In this document: positions 12,320-24,683 of the stretch, in pieces
Layout of the letters: the number at the start of each line of letters is the position of its first letter
Position numbering within the stretch: position 1 is the stretch's first letter
Assembly: GCF_033118175.1 (NCBI RefSeq)
Contig: NC_083711.1
Coordinates: forward strand, 45,394,001-45,458,000
Origin: Dama dama
Taxonomy: Eukaryota > Chordata > Mammalia > Artiodactyla > Cervidae
Length of the DNA: 64,000 nt
Reading direction: 5' to 3'
Position numbers and translations under genes: made by a program
The notes under the pieces: generated by a model
Told to the model about the DNA's origin: nothing
Seen by the model: only the letters and a program-made list of their open reading frames with translations
The model's database searches: none

Positions 12320-13290
12320 TAAGTAATCTGGGCATAGTATTGTAAGATAAAGAATATTTTTCCCTCTGAATTTAAAGGTATTACTCTACCGTGCTTTAGC
12401 CAACAGCACTACTCCTGACCGATTCCATGTCAGAAGGATTCTACCTTGGAATTACATGTTAATGTGCTACACACATACAGGCTCTTTCAGTATGGAGATG
12501 TGAGTTCTTTGAAAAATCTTTAGTAGTATTTTCGTGCAGTTTTCTTCATTTGAGTTCTCTTATACTCTCTGGAGTTGCTCTTAATTATCTATGGAAACCC
12601 TGGATTAAGTTTTTCCCATTTTAAGCATTAAATTCATATATTTGGTGTCTGGTTTGTTCTTTGTAGATGTGGATTTGTTCAGTTTTCAAGCAGACTTCTT
12701 CAACTATACCTACCTCTGTTTCAAGACTCTATTGAGTATTTTTTCAGCTATCATTTTAATTTCCATTTATCTCTCTAATTTTCTTATTTTCTCATTCTTT
12801 CAGGCATCGAGAATGTTCTTGATGGGTGAAATATCTTCTAACACACCATCAATTTTTATTCTATTTTCCTTGTTTACATTTTATTATGTTGATCTCTCTT
12901 TCATACTGGGGACTTTTCATATGTCCAGTAATGCCTGACTTTCCATTCATTTTCATGAGTGAGGCAATGATCAGAAGCTCTGAATGGAGTGCAGGTGACA
13001 TTTGGGGGCAGCTAGGGAGCTGTTCTGTTGAAGATACTCAAATGCCAATATGCAGTTTGTATTTTCCCCAAGAATTTTTTTTTTTCTAGAAAAGAATCTT
13101 CCTATATTTGTAGGAGTTAGAGGTCAGTCCTTCCTTTTAAAACTCTCAGTCTATGCCCTCACCCTATTTGGAGCCCATCTCACTCCTGCCCTTTGCCATA
13201 ATGGGTGTACCTGAGCTAGGAGTCCATCTGAGGTTCTGCGATGTGAATTTTTCTTCTCTAACCAAAACCAATCTTTGCCTTTTTATACTC
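12320..13290 (-). repeat. Probable HAL1/L1 ORF1-region remnant, antisense
   Basis: Starting 'gggcatagtattgtaagataaagaat', this block resembles the antisense of an old L1 or HAL1 ORF1 region plus upstream sequence. It follows the preceding L1 fragment in the order expected for one antisense element with a large internal deletion. The subfamily is uncertain. Confidence 0.45.
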
Positions 13291-13339
13291 TACTACACAT
13301 GTTTCAGGCAGATTTTGGGATATAGTGAATGATAGGGAG

Positions 13340-13407
13340 GCCTTATATGCTGTAGTTCATGGGGTTGCAAAGACTCGGACATGACTTAGCAACCAAACAA
13401 CAACACA
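13340..13407 (+). repeat. Short BovB/Bov-A 3' tail fragment
   Basis: 'tgctgtagttcatggggttgcaaagactcggacatgactt' followed by 'aacaacaaca' is the 3' terminal segment shared by BovB and its dependent SINEs. Confidence 0.75.
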
Positions 13408-13508
13408 CGTTATACTCCCCAGTCACTTTCCATGTTTAAAAATTTGCAAAAATCTCATCCACTGAAGTCCCATCTCTGGTCCTTTGTCCTTAAGAACAAC
13501 ACCTAGTT

Positions 13509-13692
13509 GGGGCTTCCCGAGTAGCTCAGTCAGTAAAGAATCTGCCTAGGGTTTGATTCCTGGGTTAGGAAGATCCCCTGGAAAGGACATGGCAACCCAC
13601 TCCTGTATTCTTGCCTGGAGAATCCCATGGACAGAAGAGCCCAGCAGGCAACAGTCCATGGGGTCGCAAGAGTTGGACACAACTTAGCGCTA
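13509..13692 (+). repeat. Bov-tA SINE, sense
   Basis: It opens with the tRNA-Glu-like head ('ggggcttcccgagtagctcagtcagtaaag', B-box-like 'gtttgattcctggg'). The BovA body follows ('ggcaacccactcctgtattcttgcctggagaatcccatgg') and then the BovB-like tail ('ggggtcgcaagagttggacac'). A few bases of the tRNA part are deleted. Confidence 0.9.
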
Positions 13693-13699
13693 TCTTTTT

Positions 13700-15350
13700 T
13701 TGTTTGTTTTAGTGTTTTTCTTTTCTATTTTTACAGGGGCATCAGACAGGGAAAGGTGATAAGCACGTATTTATGCTACCAGCTTTAAACAGTTACTGGA
13801 ACTATTATGTTTTAAATGCACTACAAAATGAGATGAACCCTGGAGATACCTCAAAAATAAATATATTCTTCTAATATCTTCCAATATACATTGATTCTGA
13901 CTCTCTTATTTTTAACCCCAAACTCTTTTCACGTAATTTTTCACAATAAGAAATAAGACTATTAGAATTTCTTCCTATTTATCTTCCTAAATAAACTTTA
14001 AACATTTAACATTAAAAATCAATTAATAAACCATATTATTAAAAGTAGTTGCTTAAAGAACACGCTGGGCTTACTTTTGGTAAAATAAAATATAAAAACA
14101 AATGATGGATCACAAAATAGACTGATCTGTTTTTATCTAAAGATAGCAGCTAGTATGTGGAAATACATACACTGACTAAATGCAATATATTACTCTTTAG
14201 TTGTTGATATTTTTTCTGTTGCTCTTTTCTAATCAAAAGAAACAGAATCCATGACAAGTGACATACAGCTTTTGTTTGTTCCATTAACATGGACATGAAA
14301 TATTCCTGGCTCATGATTTTCTGTGCAGTAGAATCAGAGGAATCATCTGGCCTTCCACTATTTAAAAGAGAAATAAACAATGACAACATTTTTTTCTTCT
14401 TTGTTTTCTTTGCAGTCTTCTATACCTGGTCAAAATGTTTTTTAAGGCTTATGAGAAGTCTAATGCTTATTAATCTCAATTTTAAAGTGTCATATGATAT
14501 ATACACATTATTATTATAAATGCATTTTTCTTTATTTCTGTCTTCCATTGGCCTATTGAGTTTTTAATTTACATATTTAAATTTGATTTTAAAATAAAGT
14601 GTCGTTTAACTTAGAAAGTACTTGAAACTTACGATAATGTTTCAGTTGTCAATCATTTCTTCAACTTTTAATCTAATAAAGAAAACTAGATGTTGTTTAT
14701 GTGATTTTAGCAGATACTCTTGTAGAGCTCAAGTAGTAGAGTTGGATCCATGATTTTCCCTTTCAAACAGGATGACTGGTGTCGTATAATCTAGGATGGC
14801 TACTGTTACTCATGTCTAATTTGGGGACCCTGAAATTAATTTATGTCTTAAACCAGAGTTGCAGTTACCATACCAAGAGTATGGATTAAAAATTGAAAGA
14901 TCTGCTTAAGAAATACTTTCGTAGAATGCTAGCTTGATAAGAATTCTCAAGGTATATGTTTCATATGCTATTTATATCCTTAAGAAAAACAGGATTTTCT
15001 TACTGGGTGAGAGCTCTAATCTACCAGCAATGAGAGTGCTACTAGTAGACATTATGGAGAAGAGTGTGTTGTCTCTGTTGAGATTTCAAATTGTGTGGCT
15101 ATCCTCTGGACACCCTTGAGTTAATTAGTTCTGTTACTATCAGTGGCTTATTTAAACAAACTTGAAGGTCCTAGTGTCTGTTAAATTCCCATAATTTGTT
15201 AGTTCAGTAATGCACATTTTTTAAAATGTACATTAGTTGATAAAAAGAGCTTAAAATGCTTAGTAGATACTTCACTATTATTATTATTCTTTTCCTATAA
15301 TAGGCAATGAGTAAAAGTATATTAAGGAATAGTAGTTTTTCACATATTTT
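13700..15350. other. AT-rich intronic sequence, nothing recognised
   Basis: No coding, RNA-gene or confident repeat evidence. Open frames at 14150-14389 and 14289-14519 are on opposite strands of the same low-complexity stretch and look random. Confidence 0.45.
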
Positions 15351-15637
15351 TCAAATTATTTATTTATTTGTGTTTGGCTGTGCTGGATCTTCTTTGCTGC
15401 ACATAGGCTTTCTCTGGTTGGCAACTGGGGGCTACTGTCTAGTTGCAGTATACAGCCTCTCATTGCAGTGGCCTCTTTTATTGTGGAGCATGGGCCCTGG
15501 CACACACAGGCCCAGGAGGTGCAATGCAGGGACTTAGTTGCCCCATGACATATGGGGTCTTACTGGACCAGGAATTGAACCTGTGTCCCCTGCGTTGGGA
15601 GACAGATTCTTAACCACTGGACCACCAGGGAAATCCC
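15351..15637 (-). repeat. CHR-type tRNA-Glu SINE, antisense
   Basis: The block runs from 'ggctgtgctggatcttctttgctgcac' through 'ctttctctggttg' to the tRNA end 'cttaaccactggaccaccagggaaatccc'. It is homologous to the copy at 5605-5875 and in the same orientation. Confidence 0.85.
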
Positions 15638-15902
15638 AGTTTTCCCTAGTTTTAAGATAGCCATGCTCAAGCTCAAAAGGTTACATATTCTGACATTTTG
15701 TAAACAATATTTTCATAATTTCTAAGGTGTCATTCAGCTTTAGGGATAACAACCCTGGATTTAGTTTCCTAAATCTCTCAACAAGCAGGAATATAACAAC
15801 AGTCCAAAAATGGAAAGCAAAAATTAACGGTAGAAGTAAACTCAAAGTTGATAAATCTGCCAATATGGTAGGAATTTTTTATACTTCCTTTAATAATTGC
15901 TA

Positions 15903-16050
15903 AAGTGAAAGTCACTCAGTCATGTCTGACTCTTTGTGACCCCATGGACTGTACAGTTCATGGAATTCTCCAGGCCAGAATACTGGAGTGGGTAGACTTT
16001 TCCCATCCCCAGGGGATCTTCCCAACTCAGGGACTGAACCCACATCTCCC
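15903..16050 (-). repeat. Bov-tA SINE fragment, antisense
   Basis: 'gtcactcagtcatgtctgactctttgtgacc' to 'gatcttcccaactcagggactgaacc' is the antisense BovA body and part of the tRNA-like region. The tRNA head is cut off. Confidence 0.88.
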
Positions 16051-16154
16051 TAGGTCAAGGAGGGTAAAAAAAAATGTGAGGCTAGAAGGAGTGAGGAATA
16101 CAATTAAATTCTATCTGATGAATGTGCAGATAGAATAATAAACCACATTTACTA

Positions 16155-16555
16155 AATTGTGTTCCCTTTTTTATTTTTAAGTTATTACAAGATATTGGCT
16201 CAATTCCCCGTATTTTACAATATATCCTTGTAGCCTATCTTATACCTACCTATCTTTGTACCTCCGGCTCGCCCATCACTGTGTACCCCTCCTCCTTCCT
16301 CTCCCAACTGGTAACCACTAGTTTGTTCTCTGTATCTGTGAATCTGCTTTCTTTGTTATTGTTATATTCACTAGTTTGCTGTAATTTTCAGATTCCACAT
16401 ATAAGTGATATCATATGGTATTTGTCTTTCTTTGTCTTATCTCACTCAGCGTAATGTCCTCCAAGTCCATCCATTTGTGTTTTTCTTTTCTTTGTGTGTG
16501 TGTGTATATATATACACACACACCCAGGAGAGGAATTGCTAGATCATACACATTT
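16155..16555 (-). repeat. L1 LINE 3' fragment, antisense
   Basis: Landmarks 'ttacaagatattggctcaattcc', 'ctggtaaccactagtttgttctc' and 'agattccacatataagtgatat' mark the antisense 3' UTR of an old L1. A short (TG)(TA)(CA) microsatellite lies at 16495-16523. Confidence 0.75.
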
Positions 16556-16688
16556 GGTGATAAACTATTTTAAATAATAGAAAAATGTGAGACTGCAAAG
16601 GTCTTTGAAAAAGAGACAAGTTATGTTATATATAATAACATGGAAACTGTGTATACTATCATAGTTAATAAATAGTCTTCATTGTGTA

Positions 16689-16905
16689 TTTGTTCAGTGG
16701 CTCAGTCATGTCCAGCTCTTTGTGACCCTGTGGACTGCAGCCCACCAGGTTCTTCTGTCAGTGGGATTTTCCCAGCAGGAATACCGGAGTGTGTAACCAT
16801 TTTTTCCTCCAGGGAATCTTCCAGACCCAGGGATCGAAACTAAGTCCCTCATGTCTCCTGCAAGGCAGGCACATTCTTTACTGCTGAGCCACCAGGGGGA
16901 GCCCA
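16689..16905 (-). repeat. Bov-tA SINE, antisense
   Basis: Nearly complete copy: BovB-like tail 'ggctcagtcatgtccagctctttgtg' first, body 'cagcaggaataccggagtg', then the tRNA head 'ttctttactgctgagccaccaggggg'. Confidence 0.92.
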
Positions 16906-17175
16906 GATGGGCTTAATTATATACAGAAAAAAGTATATATTAAAGTATTAGTAAAAGTTTAAGAAAAATACTGTAAACTTTATGCTTTGAATATAGATTA
17001 GAAGTATATAAACCAAAATGATACTGCATTCAGGTTATTTGGCCTGAGGGTGATTTCTTTTCTTCTTTCAAATTTTTGCTCTTGCAAACGTTCTCATGTT
17101 AATATCAGTGAGTTTAGGTAGCATCGTTTAATTGACACCTTTCTTAGTTTAATTGGCAATAGCATTTCCTTCCTC

Positions 17176-18455
17176 AGTTAGTTCAGTCACTCAGTCATGT
17201 CCGACTATTTGCTACCCCATGGGCTGGAGCACACCAGGCTTCTCTGTCCATCACCAGCTCCCAGAGCTTGCTCAAACTCATGGCCACTAAGTCAGTGACG
17301 CCATCCAACCATCTCATCTTCTCCTGCCCCTTCTCCTCTGCCTTCAGTCTTTCCCAGCATCAGGGTCTTTTCAAATGAGTCAGTTCTTCACATCAGGTGG
17401 CCAAATATTGGAGCTTCAGCTTCAGCATCAGTCCTTCCAATTAATCTTCAGCACTGATTTCCTTTAGGATGGACTGGTTTGATCTCTTTGCTGTCCAAGG
17501 GACTCTCAAGAGTCTTCTCCAGCACCACAGTTCAAAAGCATCAATTTGTTGGCTCTCAGCTTTCTTTATAGTCCAACTCTCACATCCATACATGGCTACG
17601 GGAAAAACATTGGCTTTGACTAGACAGACCTTTGTCAGCAAAGTAATGTCTCTACTTTTTAATATGTTAAGTTTGTCATAGCTTTTCTTCCAAGGAGCAA
17701 GTGTCTTTTAATTTCATGTCTGCAGTCACCATCTGCAGTGATTTTGGAGCCCAGGAAAACAAAGTCTGTCACTCTTTTCATTGTTTCTATTCATGATGAA
17801 GTGATGGGACCGGGTGCCAGGATCTTCGTTTTTTGAATGTTGAGTTTTGAGCCAGCTTTTTCATCTCCTCTTTTACTTTCATCAAAAGGTTCTTCTGTTC
17901 CTCTTCACTTTCTTCCATAAGGGTGGTTTCATCTGCATATCTGAGGTTGTTATTTCTCCAGGCAATCTTGATTCCAGCCTGTGCTTCATCCAGCCCAGCA
18001 TGTTGCATGATGTACTCTGCATATAAGTTAAATTAGCAGGGTGACAATAGATAGCCTTGATGTACTCCTTTCCAAATTTGGTACCAGTCCATTGTTCCAT
18101 GTCTGGTTCCAACTGTTGCTTCTTGACCTGCATACAGATTTCTCAGGAGGCAGGTAAGGTGGTCTGCTATTCCCATCTCTTTCAGAATTTTCCACAGTTT
18201 GTTGTGGTCCACACCGTCAAAGGCTTTGGCATAGTCAATAAAGCAGAAGTGGATGTTTTTCTGGAATTCTGTTGATTTTTTGATGATCCAATGGATTTGA
18301 CAGTTTGATCTCTGATTCATCTGCCTTTTCTAAATCCAGGTTGAACATCTGGAAATTCTCGGTTCGCGTACTGTTGAAGCCTGGCTTGCAGAATTTTAAG
18401 CATTACTTTGCTAGCATGTGAGATGAGTGCAATTGTGTGGTAGTTTAAACATTTC
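17176..18455 (-). pseudogene. BovB LINE fragment with reverse-transcriptase remnant, antisense
   Basis: A 1.28-kb 5'-truncated BovB copy. Minus-strand frames show the RT palm segment around 18033-18320 ('FCFIDYAKAFDGVDHNKLWK', 'LYAGQEATVGTRHGT', 'KGVHQGYLLSPC'), then thumb and C-terminal pieces near 17441-17641 ('VFPVAMYGCESWTIKKAES'). The pieces fall in different frames and are separated by stops, so the copy is dead. 'YAKAFD' is the first catalytic-aspartate motif of the RTE reverse transcriptase. Confidence 0.92.
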
Positions 18456-18459
18456 CTTC

Positions 18460-19523
18460 CTTGAAGTATATCTAATAGTGGTATACATTGCCATCTAGAA
18501 CTCAGTGAAAATATCTCTTGAATAAATAAAATAATAAACTGTAATTTCTTAAAAAGATGAAATATGAAATCTTCTGAAAGATGATGCTGAATAAAACTTT
18601 GCCTAAAATAATGTTTGCATTAGTGGAAATAACACTTCTATGAAAAAAGATCTTTTTAATGTTTACTTTATTAGAACATGTGCCTGTTATTATCCCTTGA
18701 GAATAATCACATTAAAATGTCTACAGTTCTGAATCATGGTTTAATTTGCAAAGGTAATAGTTATTATTTATGTATATTTTCTTCAGTTTAAGATAAAATG
18801 AACTAATATAGTTTTATTATACACCTTTGATATATATTTAATATAGCTGTTCAAAGTCTTTATTACTGTTAAAGAATTATGTAATATCTTTTTTAAATAG
18901 TAACTCAGTACTCTCACTGGTTTTTGTACCAAAATAATCCTCTCTGTATTTTTGTAAAGCTGCTTTTTCTCTTATTTTTGAAAACATCTTGACCACTACA
19001 GATGACAGTCCACTAACTTCTCTTAGTCATGCTTGTCTAAACACAAGTCCTCCACTGTGAATACTGATCATGTTTATTGCCTGACTGAATTCCAAAATGT
19101 CTTATTTGTGCCAGTGCATGAATTCACACGTACTGGTGGAAATGATATGATCTCATGGTTGCCTGCTCAAGTAACACTTGAAAATGTTTAGTGCATACTT
19201 TGACATAAAGGTTTCAATACTGTGAAGGTGTCTCTCCTGCAGATGTCCATCCAGTTGTGCATTCAGTAAATGTTAGATACATGTTGTTCACAATGATGGA
19301 CACTGGGGATTAAAATGAAGACAAAATCCTCGTGCTCAAAATTTTCACAGTGTATTGGAGAAATGAATTAACAGAAACTTACAGCTAATGAGAGAAGTGT
19401 TGTTAATAAAAGAATATAAAAAGAGGGCATTGGAGAGTAATAAAGAGTCATGCTTATAAGGAGGATATTATCTAGCCTAAAATGGAAGCTAATATTTGAG
19501 AACTCACTCTATGCTAAAAGCCA
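18460..19523. other. Intronic sequence, possible L2 fragment
   Basis: Mostly AT-rich intron without features. At about 19250-19400 the text 'cattcagtaaatgttagatac' and 'gacactggggattaaaatgaag' resembles an old L2 LINE 3' end. Confidence 0.4.
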
Positions 19524-20435
19524 TCCATGTATTCAGTTCAGTTCACTTCAGTTCAGTTGCTCAGTCATGTCTGACTCTTTGCAACCCCATGGACCACAGC
19601 ACGCCAGGCCTCCCTGTTCATCACCAACTCCCAGAGTTTACTCAAACTCATGTCACTCATGTCCATTGAGTCAGTGATGCCATCCAACCATCTAATCTTC
19701 TGTCGTCCGCTTCTCCTCCTGCTTTCAATCTTTCCCAGCATCAGGGTCTTTTCAAATAAGTCAGCTCTTCACATCAGGTGGACAAAGTATGGAAGTTTCA
19801 GCTTCAGCATCAGTCCTTCCAATGAACACTCAGGACTTGTCTTCTTTAGGATGGACTGGTTGAATCTCCTTGCAGTCCAAGAGACTCTCAAGAATCTTCT
19901 CCAACACCACAGTTCAAAACCTTAAATTCTTCAGTGGTCAGCTTTCTTTATTGTCCAACTCTCACATCCGTACATGACCACTGGAAAAACCATAGCCTTG
20001 ACTAGATGGACCTTTGTTGGCAAAGTAATGTCTCTGTTTGCTTTTTAATATGCTGTCTAGGTTGGTCATAACTTTCCTTCCAAGGAGTAAGTGTCTTTTA
20101 ATTTCATTGCTGCAGTCACCATCTGCAGTGATTTTGGAGCCCCCAAAAATAAAGTCAGCCACTGTTTCCACTGTTTCCTCATCTATTTGCCATGAAGTGA
20201 TAGGACCGGATGCCATGATCTTAGTTTTCTGAATGTTGAGCTTTAAGCTGACTTTTTCACTCTCCTCTTTCACTTTCATCAAGAGGCTCTTTAGTGCTTC
20301 ACTTTCTCCCATAAGGGTGGTATCATCTGTGTATCTGAGGTTATTGATATTTCTCCCAGCAATCTTGATTCCAGCTTGTGTTCATCCAGCCCAGTGTTTC
20401 TCATGATTACTCTGAATATAAGTTGTCCATGTATT
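19524..20435 (-). repeat. BovB LINE, antisense, with 10-bp target-site duplication
   Basis: BovB sequence 19534-20425 is flanked by identical copies of TCCATGTATT at 19524-19533 and 20426-20435. The minus strand carries RT C-terminal segments ('MGESEALKSLLMKVKEES', 'WQIDEETVETVADFIF', 'SKITADGDCSNEIKRHL') and the 3' end. The clear duplication marks it as a single 5'-truncated insertion of moderate age. Frames are broken. Confidence 0.92.
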
Positions 20436-20924
20436 ATCACAAATTAAAGGCTTAATAAAACACAAATTAATTGTTTAATAGCTCTGGAGGTCAGAAGTCC
20501 AAAATCTGTCTCAACAGGTTAAACTCAGTGAGTTGACAGTATTGATTCATGCTGGTCACATCAGGGAAGAATCTGTTTCCTTGACTTTTCCAGCTTCTAA
20601 AGATCTCCTGCTCTCCTTGACTCATGGTCTCTTCTTATCTTGCAAGCAACACAGCATCTTCAAATCTCTGTCTGACTTCTATTACTTCTGTTTTTATCAT
20701 CGCATCTTCTCTGACTCTCCCTCTTGCCTCCCTTTGGTAAGAACTTTTATGATTACATTGGACCCCAGCTGATTATCCAGGATAATCACATCTTATTCCC
20801 TTTTGCTGTATCAGGTGACATAGTCACAAATTCTTTGGATTAAAATGTGAACATCTTTAAAACTACTAAATGAATTAAGGGGTGAAGACAGGAAAACAGG
20901 TTTTAAGAGATACTCTGGTTGAAT
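20436..20924. repeat. Old mammalian interspersed repeat, family not identified
   Basis: 'gctctggaggtcagaagtcc', 'gaatctgtttccttgacttttccagc', 'catggtctcttcttatcttgc' and 'acattggaccccagctgattatccagg' follow the order of a common mammalian repeat that I cannot name with certainty. There is no coding potential. Confidence 0.5.
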
Positions 20925-21307
20925 TGTATCACCTCAATCATGAAAATTTGTATGTTAAAGGCCTATTCCCTCAATGTGACTCTATTTGGAAACAAGGCTT
21001 CTAGGTTTTAATTAAAGTTAAATGAGACCATAAGGATGGGGTCCTAATCTGATAGGACTGGTGGCTTTAAAGGAAGAGGAAGAGAGAGGTCTCTTCTCTC
21101 TCCTTAGCCTCACCAAGGAAGGGCCATGAGGACACAGTGAGAAGGTGACTGTCTACCAGAGAAGAAGGCAACTCTCATCAGGAACCCAATCATCTGGTGC
21201 CATGTTTTTGGATTTCCAAGCCTTCAGAACTGTGAGAAAATAAAGTTCTGTTGTTTAATCTATGTAATTTGTGCTATATATTTAATAGTGGCCCAAACTG
21301 ACTACTA
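20925..21307 (+). repeat. MaLR-type (MST/MLT1-like) solo LTR
   Basis: The unit has the usual MaLR order: 'gttgaattgtatcacc', 'gactctatttggaaacaagg', 'ggggtcctaatctgataggactgg', 'gccatgaggacacagtgagaagg', 'ttccaagccttcagaactgtgag', polyadenylation region 'aataaagttctgttgtttaa'. No internal region is attached, so it is a solo LTR of a non-autonomous endogenous retrovirus-like family. Confidence 0.75.
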
Positions 21308-21346
21308 TAGGATATAATGATAGGGTTACCCTTAGGAGACCTCTGC

Positions 21347-21556
21347 AAGTGTGCTAAGTTGCTTCAGTCAAGTCTGACTCTGCGACTCTATAGTCTGTAG
21401 CCTGCCAGGTTCCTCTGTCCATGGGATTCTCCAGGCAAGAATACTAGAGTGAGTTGCTACACCCTTCTCCATAGATCTTCCTGACCCAGGAATCGAACCC
21501 ATGTCTCCTGCAGCTCCTGCATTGCAGACAGATTCTTTGCCACTGAGCCACCAAGA
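21347..21556 (-). repeat. Bov-tA SINE, antisense
   Basis: Nearly complete: 'gctaagttgcttcagtcaagtctgact' tail, 'tccaggcaagaatactagagtgagttgc' body, 'ttctttgccactgagccacc' tRNA head. Confidence 0.92.
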
Positions 21557-23400
21557 AATGGTGTCTGCACATCTGTAGTTCAAGAGAAAAGTCTAAGCTA
21601 CAAATATAGATTTGGCAGTAGCTGGTGAAAGATATCACCCTGAGATAATGTGTGCACTGAAAAGTGACTATAGCCGAGAAAATAACCATGCATTTCTAAT
21701 AACCTGATATCCAAGGCAGAGTGCTCAGCAGCCTAATTATGGGAGGAGAGACTGGCAGATGGTTGAATTGGTCCGAGGCTTCATTTACAGAGAAGGGTTG
21801 GCCTCAGGGCTAGTAGAAATATGTAGTAACAATAGGAGCTTCCAAAGGCAAGTTGTAGGGTACTTTTACGTCTTATAATTCTGGAAATCAGTTAGTCATG
21901 TTTTATAGATAAGGAAACTGAAACTCGAAGACATTGAGTAACTTTCTTTGGGTCACAGAGATTTTTTTAAATTAGATTTTATTTCTAAAATGTTTCTTCT
22001 AATGACAGCTTAGAGAATCACTTTTGATAGAGCATCAGGCAGAGTTTTGAAATGCAAATGTTTTTTAGCCTAAAGAAGAGCTCTTTCAATCTGCCTTGAG
22101 GGAAGAAAGCAGGTGGTATGAGATGCCTGTGGTAGGAGCTGATATACTGGATTAAAAAAGTGTTCTAGGAGTAACATATCAGAGAGTTTGAAAAGTCAAA
22201 ATATATGAATAACAATATTCAGTAAGTAACTAATATACTGGACTTCATGATGTCAGAAGTAGAAAAAACTTTAACCTTCTTGAGGACAGATTCTTATTCA
22301 TGAATGTGCTTTGGCAGAAAAGAATAAAAACTTGCTCAAGAAGAAAAAGAGTCTATCTGATGTTTGGAATGTGTGTGAGAAAACATGGACAATGTGTTGC
22401 TGAACTTATTCACTAAAGAAATCCTTACCCATTGTTTGACAAGGAAGCCATTCTCCTGTCTTGCAGAAATCTTGCTCCCTGGCCTAGGCTTTAAGAACCC
22501 AGTAGTGAAGGATACTTAGAGTGACATATTTAACACGTCCTCTGTGGTATCAGTGTAACTTTAGAAGACTCAATGGTTGCTTGGAACTTTTCTTAGACTC
22601 AAAAATCTTTGCAAAAATTTGCACATTTATCTTTATTTCTCAAGGAGTAGATAAGTGGTAGATATTTAACCTGTCCACAATGATACTAAAGCAGGAAAAA
22701 GTAATATGACTTCCTCTAATGCCACAAAACAAATTAGCGATGAGGCCAGAAATAGAAGCCCTGACTTGTTAGAGCCTGTCCTCTTCCTCATCTCAGTCGA
22801 TTCTCCCTATTGACAAGCTTTGTTAAGACAAGAAATCTTGCTTTGTGTTGAACCTTCCTATGAAGTTGAATCAGAAGCATTCAAATATCTTTCAACTGGT
22901 GTGACATTATGTTTTTAAAATGTCTTTCATATGTAGAAGGTGTGCTATGTGTTAGGAAGAAATCAGACAGAATTAGTCATAAGGATTATGATATTTTATC
23001 TTTGAATGACAGACAGTGAGTACAATTGGATAGGTGACCCTGCTGATGACATTAATAATAATGGAATTTACCTTAAGACCTCTAGAGACTAATAAATCCC
23101 TCTAGAACTGAATTAAAAATTTGTTTTATGTTTTTCCTCTACACCTCTTCTTTTTTAACTCTTTGTATGACACTTCAAAATATTCTTCCTGTTGCCTTTA
23201 TACTCAGAAATGAAACTGGATTGTTTGCAGTTAAGTTAAAAAAAAAAAAAAAAGAGCCTGAATACAGAAGGTATTGAGGTATCTCTTAGCTGTACACAAT
23301 GAAAGAAAAGCAAAAGACAGTATGCACATTTTAAAAGTTAACATACTGGGACATTTTTACTGTCTCTAAGATATCCTAACTTTAAATCTAGAGTTATAGT
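21557..23400. other. Intronic sequence, little recognised
   Basis: No genes. A weak MIR-like patch is at about 21850-21960 ('agataaggaaactgaaactcgaag', 'gggtcacagag'). A poly(A) run lies at 23239-23253. The rest is unassigned. Confidence 0.4.
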
Positions 23401-23404
23401 TTCC

Positions 23405-23545
23405 CCTCATTCATTCATTTCATTCATGCAACAAGTATTAAATAAGTGCTTGTTATGTACTAAGCACTGAGAATACAATAGGAAATAGAGACATTTAAGG
23501 CCTATGCCATCATGACTTAGATTACAGTTGACAGAATGGGGTTAA
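23405..23545 (+). repeat. L2 LINE fragment
   Basis: 'cattcattcatttcattcatgcaacaag' followed by 'gtgcttgttatgtactaagcactg' is the usual 3'-proximal L2 text. It is short and diverged. Confidence 0.55.
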
Positions 23546-23659
23546 GGGGAGGTATACAAATGGAGAGATGGTTAGTAGATGACTAAACTAATTAAAAATG
23601 AGTTTCAAAGATAATCCCACATTGTCAAAAGTGCTATAGAGTAAATATGTTATGCTAAT

Positions 23660-24324
23660 ACTCTCAAGTCAAAGACCCCAGGAACACACTCTCGTTGGAA
23701 AAGCTGTATTTATTTCTCATTTCAGCAAGGGAGAACACACGCCATGTGGAACTATAGTGTGTGTCATTAAGAGGGTGGTAGAACCTATTTGAGCAATTGG
23801 GTTTCGGTTGGGTGATTTGGGAGAGAGTCTAAGGAAGCAGGAGTTCGCTCTAGATTAAATGCTATCAGAAAGTGGGAAGTCTGCAATTAAATATCTGTGC
23901 TCCTTGCCTCCTGTTCACCCGGAGATGTCCAAAAACACAGTGTCTTACACTGAACAGGTAAAAGTGACCGACACTTATTCATTCCATGTACTCACAGCCT
24001 GGGAAGGGGGAATACCACATGCCGCATAGGGCCACACGGACAGGGGTTACACTTGGGAACCCAGTGGATAACTGGAGGTGTGGGAGTCTGGCTTTACAGT
24101 GACAAGAGGGTGGGGGCCCCTCCAATACCCTCAGAACGGTGTGATTGGCTTGCTCGAATCATTCCATAGGCTGGCACAAGAGTAAGGCATGCCACTCAGA
24201 GGTGAGGAGGAACTACATCTGAAGTTTTGATAAGGCAGGTTGCTTGACCTTATCTGTGGGAGCAGAGCAAGAAGGAAAACTTGTGGTAAAGCCATTTGAG
24301 GCCCTAACTATTTCCCCCAGGTGT
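23660..24324. other. G+C-richer unclassified block, possibly an old LTR
   Basis: Compared with its neighbours this stretch is richer in G+C, with several GGG/CCC runs and few stop-dense AT tracts. It resembles a degraded antisense LTR ('gaaaagctgtatttatttctc', 'gggggcccctcc') but I cannot assign it. The young L1 inserted at its right edge and this region continues at 31793. Confidence 0.35.
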
Positions 24325-24341
24325 CAGATAGCACATAATTT
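24325..24341. repeat. Target-site duplication, left copy, of the full-length L1
   Basis: CAGATAGCACATAATTT here is repeated without mismatch at 31776-31792. The preceding T also matches, giving up to 18 bp. This is the 3' side of the antisense L1, next to its A-rich tail. Confidence 0.97.
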
Positions 24342-24683
24342 ATTTATTTATTTATTTATTTTTATTATTATTATTTTTTTTTTCCCAGTGGGTTTTGTCA
24401 TACATTGATATGAATCAGCCATGGATTTACATGTATTCCCAATCCCGATCCCCCCTCCCACCTCCCTCTCCACCCGATTCCTCTGGGTCTTCCCAGTGCA
24501 CCAGGCCGGAGCACTTGTCTCATGCATCCCACCTGGGCTGGTGATCTGTTTCACCATAGATAGTATACATGCTGTTCTTTTGAAATATCCCACCCTCACA
24601 TTCTCCCACAAAGTTCAAAAGTCTGTTCTGTATTTCTGTGTCTCTTTTTCTGTTTTGCATATAGGGTTATCGTTATCACCTTT
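24342..24683 (-). other. L1 3' UTR and A-rich tail
   Basis: From the ORF2 stop the element continues about 300 bp to 'cccactggg', then runs of A and (TAA)n/(TAAA)n units that read as T-rich sequence on the plus strand at 24341-24384. The patterned tail replaces a pure poly(A), which is common in tails that have had time to mutate or expand. Confidence 0.85.
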
